Assembly (NCBI RefSeq): GCF_036327755.1
Contig: NZ_CP109596.1
Location: 4,340,001-4,404,000, forward strand
Length of the DNA: 64,000 nt
Reading direction: 5' to 3'
DNA from: Nocardia sp. NBC_01503
GTDB taxonomy: Bacteria; Actinomycetota; Actinomycetes; Mycobacteriales; Mycobacteriaceae
Within the stretch, counting starts at the first letter, position 1, and each line of letters starts with the position of its first letter. A model generated the notes under the pieces. The model did not search any database and was not told the DNA's origin. It saw only the letters and a program-made list of their open reading frames with translations. The translations under genes were made by a program, and so were the position numbers. Shown here piece after piece: positions 18,852 through 27,191 of the stretch.

Positions 18852-19526
18852 CTACCGTTTCCGGCTGTTGCACATGGCGGCTTTGGCCAGCTCTACCTCG
18901 TCGTCGGTGAGCGGAGGCTGCGCGGAGATCATCCGCGGCACGCCGTCGCCGCGCACGCCGTTCAGCACCAGCGCCATATACCGTTGCCACACTTCGGTAT
19001 TGACCGGCCGGGCGAAGCCCGCGACCGCGTCGACCATATTCACCATGGCGAAGAAATCGCCCGCCTCGATATCGGGCTGCAGCGCGCCGGACTCCTTGGC
19101 GCGGCGGATCACCGCCTGCATACCCGGGCGCACCCGTTCCTTCATGCAGGTGAAGCGGTCCATACTGTCATGCATCTCCAGTACGACTTCGCCGAAACCG
19201 CGATTGATTGCCATATGGCGGCAGGAGTAGTCGAACAACTCCACCAGGCCCTGCCAGGGATCCGGATGGTGTAGCGCCAGCTCCACCGCCGCGGCCAGTT
19301 CGGTGACCATGGCGTCGAAGACCTCGAGAATGAGCTCTTGCTTGTTCGCGAACCGCCGGTAGACGGTTCCGACGCCGACGCCCGCGCGTTCGGCCACGTC
19401 ATCGAGGGTGACCTCGAGGCCACGATCGGCGAAGAGTTCGCGCGCGGCGGCGATAATGCGCTGCTGATTGCGCGCCGCATCGGCCCGCAGGCGACGCGGT
19501 GGGGGTGCGGTGGTGACGTGATTCAC
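18852..19526 (-). CDS. TetR-family regulator of the adjacent MFS exporter
   Basis: 224 residues. HTH: RIIAAARELFADRGLEVTLDD then ERAGVGVGTVYRRFANKQEL. The helical C-terminus is of the TetR_C type found with multidrug exporters. It is divergent from the DHA2 exporter at 19645, and a 9-bp perfect palindrome lies between them, so local repression of that exporter is likely. Confidence 0.85.
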   Translation of the reverse strand: MNHVTTAPPPRRLRADAARNQQRIIAAARELFADRGLEVTLDDVAERAGVGVGTVYRRFANKQELILEVFDAMVTELAAAVELALHHPDPWQGLVELFDYSCRHMAINRGFGEVVLEMHDSMDRFTCMKERVRPGMQAVIRRAKESGALQPDIEAGDFFAMVNMVDAVAGFARPVNTEVWQRYMALVLNGVRGDGVPRMISAQPPLTDDEVELAKAAMCNSRKR

Positions 19527-19568
19527 AGCCCAATCCTAACAGGGTCCGGGATTATCCGGAGGGGATAG

Positions 19569-19604
19569 CTCCGTTTAGATGGTAGCTTGTTTGAGTAAAC
19601 GGAG
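19569..19604. promoter_or_regulatory. Palindromic operator candidate between TetR and MFS genes
   Basis: CTCCGTTTA (19569-19577) and TAAACGGAG (19596-19604) are perfect 9-bp arms with an 18-bp spacer, 41 bp before the exporter start. The AT content is higher than in the surroundings, as expected for the shared promoter. Confidence 0.55.
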
Positions 19605-19644
19605 ATGGCTTCTCCGGTAATCCTAGGGGACGAGGAAACCACCA

Positions 19645-21159
19645 ATGACGACAGCTCTCGAGAAAGAGAAGGCGGTAGCCGCGCCGACGACCGCAGACGG
19701 TCGCCGCGGCTCACATGCCATGCGCTGGTGGGTGCTCGCCGTACTCGGCGTGGCCCAGCTGATGGTCGTGCTCGATGCGACCGTCGTGAATATCGCACTG
19801 CCCGAAGCTCAGCTCGACCTCGGCTTCTCCAATGGTGACCGGCAATGGGTGGTCACCGGATACGCGCTCGCCTTCGGCAGCCTGTTGCTGCTCGGCGGAC
19901 GGCTCTCCGATCTCTTCGGCCGTCGCACCACCTTCATCATCGGTCTGATCGGCTTCGCGGCCGCCTCCGCGGTCGGTGGCGCCGCCCCCAGCTTCGAGGT
20001 CCTGGTCGGTGCCCGCGTGGCCCAGGGCGTCTTCGGTGCCCTGCTCGCGCCCGCCGCGCTGTCACTGCTCACCGTGACCTTCACCGAACCCAAGGAACGC
20101 GCCAAGGCGTTCGGCATCTTCGGCGCCATCGCCGGTGCGGGCGGCGCGCTCGGCCTGCTGCTCGGTGGCGCGCTCACCGAATGGGCGTCGTGGCGCTGGG
20201 TCATGTACGTGAACCTGGTCTTCGCGGCCATCGCACTGGTCGGCGCGATCCTGCTGCTGGCCAAGCACACCGCCACCGTCCGGCCCAAGCTGGATATTCC
20301 GGGCACCGTCGCGGTCACCGCCGCGCTGTTCTCCATCGTCTACGGCTTCTCCAAGGCCGAGAGCGACGGCTGGACCAACTCGGCCACCCTGGGCTTCCTC
20401 ATCGGCGGCGTGGTGCTGCTGGGCGTGTTCTTCGCACTGGAACGGCGGGTCAAGAATCCGCTGCTGCCGCTGCGCGTGATCCTGGACCGCACCCGCGGCG
20501 CATCCTATATGACGGTCTTCGCCATCGGTATCGGCATGTTCGCCATGTTCCTGTTCCTGACCTACTACATGCAGCAGTCGCTGGGATACTCGCCGATCAT
20601 CACCGGCGTGGCCTTCCTGCCGATGGTGGCGGGCATGGTCGCCTCCTCGACCACGGTGCCGTCGCTGCTGGTGCCCAAGGTCGGCCCGAAGGTGACGGTC
20701 GTGACCGGATTCCTGCTCGCCGCACTGGGTATGGCGCTGCTGACCCGGATCGGCGTGGACACCGCCTACGCCAGCCACATCCTGCCCAGCCTCATCCTGA
20801 TGGGTGTCGGCCTCGGTACCGCCATGTCGACCGCCTTCATCGGCGCGACCTCCGGCGTGCACCACGATGACGCGGGCGTGGCCTCGGCCATGGTCAACAC
20901 CAGCCAGCAGGTCGGCGGCTCGATCGGCACCGCACTGTTGAGCACGCTCGCCGCCACTGCTTTCGGAAACTATGTCTCCGACCATGTTTCGGGTGCCGCG
21001 CCGTCGCCGGCCGTGCTCGCCGAGGCCGCGGTGCAGAGCTACACCACCACCTTCTGGTGGGCCGCAGCGATCTTCGTGGTCGGCGCGGTGATCACCGGCA
21101 TCATCATGCCGAACAATGTCCCGGTGCCGTCGGAGGGCGAACCCGTTCTGGCGCACTGA
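19645..21159 (+). CDS. DHA2-family MFS multidrug exporter
   Basis: 504 residues, 14 predicted membrane helices. Motif D1 is LMVVLDATVVNIALPEAQ, motif A is GGRLSDLFGRRTTF, and motif C-like sequence is GAGGALGLLLGGAL. It should extrude drugs or lipophilic metabolites by proton antiport. It is divergently transcribed from its likely TetR repressor. A hairpin 26 bp after the stop ends transcription. Confidence 0.88.
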   Translation: MTTALEKEKAVAAPTTADGRRGSHAMRWWVLAVLGVAQLMVVLDATVVNIALPEAQLDLGFSNGDRQWVVTGYALAFGSLLLLGGRLSDLFGRRTTFIIGLIGFAAASAVGGAAPSFEVLVGARVAQGVFGALLAPAALSLLTVTFTEPKERAKAFGIFGAIAGAGGALGLLLGGALTEWASWRWVMYVNLVFAAIALVGAILLLAKHTATVRPKLDIPGTVAVTAALFSIVYGFSKAESDGWTNSATLGFLIGGVVLLGVFFALERRVKNPLLPLRVILDRTRGASYMTVFAIGIGMFAMFLFLTYYMQQSLGYSPIITGVAFLPMVAGMVASSTTVPSLLVPKVGPKVTVVTGFLLAALGMALLTRIGVDTAYASHILPSLILMGVGLGTAMSTAFIGATSGVHHDDAGVASAMVNTSQQVGGSIGTALLSTLAATAFGNYVSDHVSGAAPSPAVLAEAAVQSYTTTFWWAAAIFVVGAVITGIIMPNNVPVPSEGEPVLAH

Positions 21160-21185
21160 GATTCGCTACCGCGAATCGAGAAGAA

Positions 21186-21219
21186 GCGGCCCCGCTCACA
21201 ACGATGTGAGCGGGGCCGC
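21186..21219 (+). terminator. Terminator hairpin after MFS exporter
   Basis: A perfect 14-bp stem (21186-21199 with 21206-21219), 6-nt loop. The right arm GAGCGGGGCCGCT recurs in the tandem repeat just downstream. Confidence 0.7.
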
Positions 21220-21224
21220 TCCTC

Positions 21225-21298
21225 GGTGATGCGGATTGGGCACGCCGAGCGGGGCCGCTACTTGGTGATGCGGATTGGGCACGCCGAGCGGGGCCGCT
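21225..21298. repeat. Tandem 39-bp direct repeat
   Basis: Two identical 35-bp blocks (21225-21259 and 21264-21298) repeat with a 39-bp period. Each ends with the terminator-arm sequence GAGCGGGGCCGCT. They are noncoding and lie between convergent genes. Confidence 0.8.
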
Positions 21299-21380
21299 GC
21301 TTCGGCTGGTAGGGGCGGGCCACGCTGAGGCTGCACCTAGGTGATCCTTGCGGGCTGCCCACCCACCCCCTTTCGCATCA

Positions 21381-21410
21381 CAGCCCCGCTCACGTCAGTG
21401 AGCGGGGCTG
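21381..21410. terminator. Hairpin terminator facing the lipase gene
   Basis: A 13-bp stem (21381-21393 with 21398-21410) with loop GTCA shares its sequence with the hairpin at 21186. It sits 30 bp past the lipase stop, so it probably works for both convergent transcripts. Confidence 0.65.
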
Positions 21411-21439
21411 CTGTTGTTCTTCGCCCTGGGGTGAAATCC

Positions 21440-22639
21440 CTAGTGGCAGTTGGACGGTGCCGGGCGCCCGGCGAAACGATCCGCGAGATAGCCGTAGGCG
21501 TTGATCGCGCCGGGCAGGATGGCCGTGCCGTGATCGGTGCCCGGAATGATGTCGAACTGGACCGGGGTCCCCGCGGCGCAGTAGCGACCCGCGGTCGCGA
21601 GCGCGAGATCCAGCGGCACCTGATCATTGCCGCCGTGCCATTCGTAGACCGGCGCGTGCGGAACGCCGGGGAAGATCTCCAGGGCGTTGGCGTGGAAGGC
21701 GGCGATGAGCGCCGGATCGTTCTCCATACCGCGATGGAAGACCTCGCTGATGGTATGACCGGCTCCGGCCGAAATAATGTCATCCACACAGGAATTCGCG
21801 ATCCGATCGCGGAGTGCGAAGCCGGCCGGGGTCAAGGCGTTGTCGAGCGGGAGTTCGCCGGGGTATTCGCGTTCCATGCCGATGGCGACCGCGAAGCCCA
21901 GCCCGAATAGCGGATGCGGGGCATCGCCGACCTGGATGGCGATCTTGCCCGGATTCACCGGAACACCGCCCTGCGCGATTCCGACGATATTCAACTCGGG
22001 CGCGTACTCCGAGGCCAGCGCGCCCGCGAAGCCCGTCGCCATCGCCCCGCCGGAGTATCCGACCATGCCGACCGGGGAATTCCCCAGTCCCGCAGGGGCG
22101 AAGCGCTCGACGGCGCGAATCCCGTCGAGGGTGATCTGCCCGCCCATGCGCGCGGCCCCGTACGCACTGTCCGGGCCCAGGTGGTCGGGGACCGCGACCG
22201 CCCAGCCCCGGGCCAGCAGCAGATTCAGCGCCGCGGACTCCTTGAGTCCGCCGTCGAACAGCGCGTGTGACGGAGCGCATTGCAGCCCAAGCGAATTCAC
22301 GAACGGCTGGTAGGAGACCAACGGTTTCGGGCCGGGGCCGCCGGGCATGATCAGCGTGGTCATCGCGGCAATGGGGCCGCCCGACGAATCGGTGGAGTGG
22401 AAGAGCAACTGCCATACCGTGGAACCGGGCCACGGGGAGGGCATCGCGCGTGAGCGCAGGATGTCCCCGGGTGCGGAATCACCGAGATTTCCTGGGGCGT
22501 AGTAGAACCCGTCGGGGTCGGCGATCGGATATATCGCTCCCGCATGCGCGGCCGGTGCGCCCGCCATGACGGCGACCACCACCGCGGCCAGACCGCAGCT
22601 CCGGACCAGCGTACTTCTGATCAACTGCCGCACCGCCAA
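21440..22639 (-). CDS. Secretory lipase (LIP family triacylglycerol lipase)
   Basis: About 399 residues. A Sec signal peptide (VVVAVMAGAPAAHA, cleavage after AHA) precedes an alpha/beta-hydrolase of the secretory lipase family. The nucleophile elbow is GYSGG, the acid residue is in EWHGGNDQVP, and the histidine in IPGTDHGT. The family cleaves triacylglycerols outside the cell. I start at TTG 22639, 7 bp after a GAGGAG box; an ATG at 22678 and a GTG at 22633 are alternatives. The gene converges on the MFS exporter. Confidence 0.85.
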   Translation of the reverse strand: MAVRQLIRSTLVRSCGLAAVVVAVMAGAPAAHAGAIYPIADPDGFYYAPGNLGDSAPGDILRSRAMPSPWPGSTVWQLLFHSTDSSGGPIAAMTTLIMPGGPGPKPLVSYQPFVNSLGLQCAPSHALFDGGLKESAALNLLLARGWAVAVPDHLGPDSAYGAARMGGQITLDGIRAVERFAPAGLGNSPVGMVGYSGGAMATGFAGALASEYAPELNIVGIAQGGVPVNPGKIAIQVGDAPHPLFGLGFAVAIGMEREYPGELPLDNALTPAGFALRDRIANSCVDDIISAGAGHTISEVFHRGMENDPALIAAFHANALEIFPGVPHAPVYEWHGGNDQVPLDLALATAGRYCAAGTPVQFDIIPGTDHGTAILPGAINAYGYLADRFAGRPAPSNCH

Positions 22640-22678
22640 CTTGGCTCTCCTCGAGGCCGATGGGACAACACCGGGCAA

Positions 22679-23118
22679 GCCGCACTATCCTCGCAGTTCC
22701 CGGGTCAAGTTAAGGCTCAGCAACACGCCGGAGGGCAATGATTTAGCAAACTGGACAGGAGGGTGGTGGCTCGCACCGTCGCGCGGCGAAAGTTCGTAGA
22801 CTTGCTCGGATGGGGCCGGACACCTTCCGCGCCCGGCGAACTCGGGGGAGCGAAGTGGCGGCAAGGCGACGATTGGGGGCAGGCGATGAGTGAGGTGCGG
22901 GCGGGCTGGCAACCATTGGATCGCGCGGCGGCATATCGATTCGCTAGTGTCGTTCCTCTGGGCACACTCGTGCTGACCACATTCAGTAGGTTCGGCCGGA
23001 CTGCGGTTCGATGGACTGAGGAGGACGCTTACAGCTATGCGGTGGCGAACGTCGTGACGGTGTCCCCGTGATCCTGATGACCAGCCGGGCACAGGCGATA
23101 CGGAAGGGAGGTGCGAGC
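22679..23118. other. 440-bp region without a recognisable gene
   Basis: This gap between the divergent lipase and phosphoglucomutase genes has weak open frames on both strands (best 22763-23071 on +), none with family resemblance or well-placed ribosome site. It presumably holds both promoters. Confidence 0.4.
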
Positions 23119-24759
23119 ATGGCGCACGATCGAGCCGGTCGACCGGCCCGCGCCACGGACCTCGAGGACATCGCGCACTTGGTGACGGCCTACTACAGCC
23201 GGATTCCCGATCCCGAGGATCCGGCGCAGTTGGTGTCCTTCGGCACCTCCGGGCATCGCGGCTCGAGTCTGGACAACGCCTTCAACGAGTCGCATATCCT
23301 CGCCATCACCCAGGCCATCGTGGAGTATCGCGCCACCCGCGGCATCACCGGACCGGTCTATCTGGCGCGCGATACGCACGCTTTGTCCGAGCCCGCCTGG
23401 ACCACCGCCCTCGAGGTGCTCGCCGCCAATGATGTGACCGCCATTATCGATTCGCGGGACAGGTACACGCCCACACCGGCCCTGAGTCATGCGGTGCTGC
23501 GGCACAATCGCGGCGGAACGCGGCATCAGGCCGATGGCATCGTGGTGACGCCCTCGCATAATCCGCCCCGGGACGGCGGGTTCAAATACAATCCGCCGCA
23601 CGGTGGTCCGGCCGATACGGTCGCCACCGACGCGATCGCCGCGCGCGCCAATGAACTGCTGCGCGGTGGGCTCGCCGAGGTGCGGCGCACCAGTCTCGCC
23701 AATGCGCTGGCCAACAAGGTCGAACGCTACGACTACCTCGACCGGTATATCGGGGATCTACCCAATGTGCTGAACCTGGACGCCATTCGAGGCGCGGGGA
23801 TTCGGCTGGGCGCGGACCCGATGGGCGGTGCGAGCGTGGACTACTGGGAGGAGATCGGCCAGCGCTACGACCTCGAGCTCGAGGTGGTGAATCCGTTCGT
23901 CGATCCGACCTGGCGCTTCATGACCCTCGACAGTGACGGCAAGATCCGGATGGATCCGTCCTCGCGGTACGCCATGGCCTCGTTGGTCGCGATTCGCGAC
24001 GATTACGACATCTCCACGGGTAATGACGCCGATGCCGACCGGCACGGCATCGTGACTCCCGATGCGGGGCTGATGAATCCGAACCACTACCTGGCGGTGG
24101 CGATCGAGTATCTGATCGCGAATCGGATGGGTTGGGACGCGCTCACCAAGATCGGCAAGACGGTGGTGACCTCGTCCATGATCGATCGCGTGGTCGGCGT
24201 GCTCGGCCGTGACGTGTACGAGGTGCCGGTCGGGTTCAAATGGTTCGTGCCCGGGTTGTTCAGCGGCAGTCTGGCTTTCGGCGGTGAGGAGAGCGCGGGC
24301 GCCTCCTTCCTTCGCATGGACGGCGCCGTCTGGACCACCGACAAGGACGGCATTCTGCTCGCCCTGCTGGCCGCGGAGATCACCGCCGTCACCGGGCAGA
24401 GCCCCTCCACGCGCTACACCGAATTGGAGAAGCGGTACGGCAGTCCGGCCTACAACCGGGTCGACGCCAATGCCACCGCGGAACAGAAAGCCAAGCTGGC
24501 GGCGTTGACGCCGGACATGATCACCGCGAAAGAGATCGCCGGAGAGGCGATCACCGGCATCCAGACCAGGGCGCGCGGTAATGGCGCGGCGCTGGGCGGG
24601 GTGAAGGTCACCACCGAGAACGCCTGGTTCGCCGCGCGACCCTCCGGCACCGAGGACAAGTACAAGATCTACGCGGAATCGTTCGAGGGCCCCGAGCATC
24701 TGGCGCAGGTGCAGGCGGCCGCGGAGGAGATGGTGGGACGGGCTTTGGCTGGTGAATAG
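23119..24759 (+). CDS. pgm: Phosphoglucomutase, alpha-D-glucose phosphate-specific
   Basis: 546 residues, the usual size. The substrate opening is FGTSGHRGSS, the active serine loop is TPSHNPPRDGG, the metal loop is GNDADADRHG, and the sugar-binding GGEESAGA and phosphate-binding RPSGTEDKYKIY motifs follow. It interconverts glucose-1-phosphate and glucose-6-phosphate for glycogen, trehalose and cell-wall sugar nucleotides. GGGAGG lies 8 bp before the ATG at 23119. The last 8 bp overlap the next gene. Confidence 0.95.
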   Translation: MAHDRAGRPARATDLEDIAHLVTAYYSRIPDPEDPAQLVSFGTSGHRGSSLDNAFNESHILAITQAIVEYRATRGITGPVYLARDTHALSEPAWTTALEVLAANDVTAIIDSRDRYTPTPALSHAVLRHNRGGTRHQADGIVVTPSHNPPRDGGFKYNPPHGGPADTVATDAIAARANELLRGGLAEVRRTSLANALANKVERYDYLDRYIGDLPNVLNLDAIRGAGIRLGADPMGGASVDYWEEIGQRYDLELEVVNPFVDPTWRFMTLDSDGKIRMDPSSRYAMASLVAIRDDYDISTGNDADADRHGIVTPDAGLMNPNHYLAVAIEYLIANRMGWDALTKIGKTVVTSSMIDRVVGVLGRDVYEVPVGFKWFVPGLFSGSLAFGGEESAGASFLRMDGAVWTTDKDGILLALLAAEITAVTGQSPSTRYTELEKRYGSPAYNRVDANATAEQKAKLAALTPDMITAKEIAGEAITGIQTRARGNGAALGGVKVTTENAWFAARPSGTEDKYKIYAESFEGPEHLAQVQAAAEEMVGRALAGE

Positions 24760-25957
24760 ATCCAAGGCGCTACCGGTAGAGATCTGGGTGCTGGTGGGGG
24801 CCGCGTTCACCATTGCCATCGGATTCGGTCTGGTCGCACCCGCACTGCCGCAGTTCGCCCGGAGTTTCGGGGTGGGCGTGGCCGCGGCCTCGTTCATCGT
24901 CAGCGCGTTCGCGTTGATGCGGTTGATCTTCGCGCCGCTCGGTGGACGGCTGGTGCAGAAGCTCGGCGAACGGCCCGTGTATCTGACCGGGTTGATCATT
25001 GTCGCCATCTCCACGGGTGCGTGCGCGTTCGCCCAGAGTTATTGGCAGCTGCTGATTCTGCGGTCGCTCGGCGGTATCGGGTCGACCATGTTCACGGTCT
25101 CCTCACTGGCGCTGGTGATTCGGATTTCGCCGCCGCTGGAGCGCGGGCGGGTGTCGGGGGTGTACTCGACCAGCTTCCTGATCGGATCGATCAGTGGTCC
25201 GCTGGTGGGCGGGGCGCTGTCGTTCCTGGGGCTGCGCGCGCCCTTCGTCATCTACTGCGTCGCACTGCTCATCGCAAGCGCGATCGTTTATGTGGCGCTG
25301 CGGGATTCGCCGCTGGCGGTGCCCGAGGCGGCCAATGGGGCGGCGGTCATGAGCTTCCGCCAGGGGTTGGCGCGACCCGCGTACCGGGCGGCGCTGTGGG
25401 CCAACTTCGGTAATGGCGCTGCGGTTTTCGGTGTGCGGATGGCGTTGGTGCCGCTGATCGTGGTCGAGGTGCTGAAGAAGGACGCGGGTCTGGCCGGTGT
25501 CGCATTGACCGTTTTCGCGGCCGGTAACGCGGCGGTGCTGTTCCTGTCCGGGCGCTGGTCGGATCGGCTGGGGCGCAAGCCGTTCCTCATCGCCGGGACG
25601 CTGATCTGCGCGGTGGGCACGACCGGTCTGGGGCTGGCCGCGACCTTCCCGTGGTTGCTGGTCGCCTCGTGTATCGCGGGTATCGGTTCGGGAATGTTCT
25701 CGCCCGCGCTGCAGGCCGCGGTCGCGGACGTCATCGGGCCGGGTGTGCGTGGTGGGCCGGTGCTGGCCGGATATCAGATGTCCGCCGACCTGGGCACCTT
25801 CCTCGGCCCGTATCTGATCGGCATGCTCGCCGATCAGGTCTCCTACGGCGTGGCGCTCGGTGTCACCGGTGTCATTCTGGCCTCCGCGTCGGCGGTCTGG
25901 TTGGTGGTTCCGGAAACCTTGCGGCGCAAGGAACCCGCGGTGGCCACGGGGGCCTGA
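24752..25957 (+). CDS. MFS transporter coupled to pgm
   Basis: 401 residues, 12 membrane helices, with motif A as LGGRLVQKLGERPVYL and a second-half copy SGRWSDRLGRKPFLI. The GTG start lies inside the pgm stop region (8-bp overlap), so translation is coupled. The family is drug/sugar-type DHA1; the substrate is unknown. Coupling to pgm could be chance read-through or could mean a sugar-efflux role. Confidence 0.83.
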   Translation: MNRSKALPVEIWVLVGAAFTIAIGFGLVAPALPQFARSFGVGVAAASFIVSAFALMRLIFAPLGGRLVQKLGERPVYLTGLIIVAISTGACAFAQSYWQLLILRSLGGIGSTMFTVSSLALVIRISPPLERGRVSGVYSTSFLIGSISGPLVGGALSFLGLRAPFVIYCVALLIASAIVYVALRDSPLAVPEAANGAAVMSFRQGLARPAYRAALWANFGNGAAVFGVRMALVPLIVVEVLKKDAGLAGVALTVFAAGNAAVLFLSGRWSDRLGRKPFLIAGTLICAVGTTGLGLAATFPWLLVASCIAGIGSGMFSPALQAAVADVIGPGVRGGPVLAGYQMSADLGTFLGPYLIGMLADQVSYGVALGVTGVILASASAVWLVVPETLRRKEPAVATGA

Positions 25958-26026
25958 TCGATTCGTCGCGGTGCTGTCGTGGGGTCGCCTGGTCTGATCC
26001 GCCGGGTGTGGTGCAGAGTGTTGCGG

Positions 26027-26767
26027 GTGAGCGCACCGTCTTCGAAACACACCCCGCGGCCGGTATCGAGCAAGACCACCTACGCATTGGCCGCGGTGGC
26101 CGTGGTGGTGGTCGCGTTGATCATCTTCGCCGTCTCCCAGTGGAGTAAGGGCGGCAGCGATTCGATCCGCAACGACGGCTACGGCCCGCCACATGATCCG
26201 GCGGTCTCGGTGGCCATGGACTCCGATGGCGCGATCGTCCTCGGCAAGCCCGATGTCGCCAAAACCATTGACGTCTACGAAGACCCGCTCTGCCCCGCCT
26301 GCGGCCAGTTGGAGAAGCTGTACGGCCAGGAGATCGCCCAGCAGGTCGACGAGGGCAAACTCGCCGTCCGCTACCGGCTTGTCAATTTCCTGGACTCCAA
26401 GTCGAGCTCCAAGGACTACTCCACCCGCGCCATCGCCGCCAACGAATGCATGGCCCAGGCCGGGGACGGTCCCGCCTACGCCAAGTACCATTCCCTGCTC
26501 TTCACCACGAAGCAGCCCTCCGAAGGTGGCTCCGACTACAACAACCAGGACCTGGCCGCCATCGCCAAGGACTCCGGCGCCTCGGCGGACGCCTTGAAAT
26601 GCATCACCACCGGCGACCGCCTCGACTCGGCCCGCAACCACGCCGACTCCGCTATGAAGGCGCTCACCGCGGCCTCGGGCAACCGAGTAGCCACCCCCTC
26701 GGTCTTCCTGGACGGCCACAAACTCGACGTCAACAAAGACGACTGGGTGCAATCCGCCGCCAACTGA
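26027..26767 (+). CDS. Membrane-anchored DsbA-like thiol-disulfide protein
   Basis: 246 residues. A short basic cytoplasmic tail, one N-terminal membrane helix (about residues 20-42), then a thioredoxin-fold domain outside the membrane with active site CPAC in YEDPLCPACGQLEKLY and the cis-proline region VATPSVFLDG. It should oxidise or isomerise disulfides in exported proteins, like actinobacterial DsbA/MPT53-type proteins. The start is a GTG at 26027; no strong ribosome site was seen, and ATG 25979 is the alternative. Confidence 0.82.
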   Translation: MSAPSSKHTPRPVSSKTTYALAAVAVVVVALIIFAVSQWSKGGSDSIRNDGYGPPHDPAVSVAMDSDGAIVLGKPDVAKTIDVYEDPLCPACGQLEKLYGQEIAQQVDEGKLAVRYRLVNFLDSKSSSKDYSTRAIAANECMAQAGDGPAYAKYHSLLFTTKQPSEGGSDYNNQDLAAIAKDSGASADALKCITTGDRLDSARNHADSAMKALTAASGNRVATPSVFLDGHKLDVNKDDWVQSAAN

Positions 26768-26783
26768 CCAACGCGCTGGACAA

Positions 26784-26840
26784 AACAAGCCCCGCCCCGA
26801 TCCGGACGACTGCTCGTCCACGTAGGGGTGGGGTTTTGTT
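26784..26840 (+). terminator. Two-level terminator hairpin
   Basis: An outer stem pairs ACAAGCCCCGCCCC with GGGGTGGGGTTTTGT (one or two G-U pairs). An inner hairpin GGACGA/TCGTCC (26804-26809, 26814-26819) fills the loop, and a T-rich run follows. Confidence 0.6.
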
Positions 26841-27191
26841 CTTGTCCCCCTTGTCTTTCGGGGTGGGGTGCGGCCGGGCCGGGGGTGACTGCCGGCCGCA
26901 CCCCCGGTGGGAGTCGCGCGCCAGCCGCGGCTCCGTGGTTGTGGGTGCGAGGAATTGGTGGGGCGCGGCCCATCGAGCAACCAGGAGAGCCGCGCCCCGG
27001 GCAGGGAACCGAGCAGGCAGCACGGTTCCGTGGTCAGGGGCGGGCGGGCAGGAAGTTCGGGGGCTGCGGTGCCGCACTCACACCGTGACCTAGCCGGTCG
27101 CGGGATGAGTTGGGGCGCTGAGGATTACAGGCGGTGCGGCGTTGCGGGTGGGTAGGTCCGGCGGGATGCCGGCCCGGACGGGTGGTCGCGC
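26841..27191. other. Gene-free gap left of the accessory region
   Basis: This stretch lies between convergent transcripts (the DsbA-like gene on + and the HNH gene on -). I see no credible gene, repeat or RNA in it. Confidence 0.5.

Noticed and set aside
22763..23071. 102-codon frame upstream of pgm
   Set aside because: The AGGAGG box touches the GTG with no spacing and the product resembles no family.
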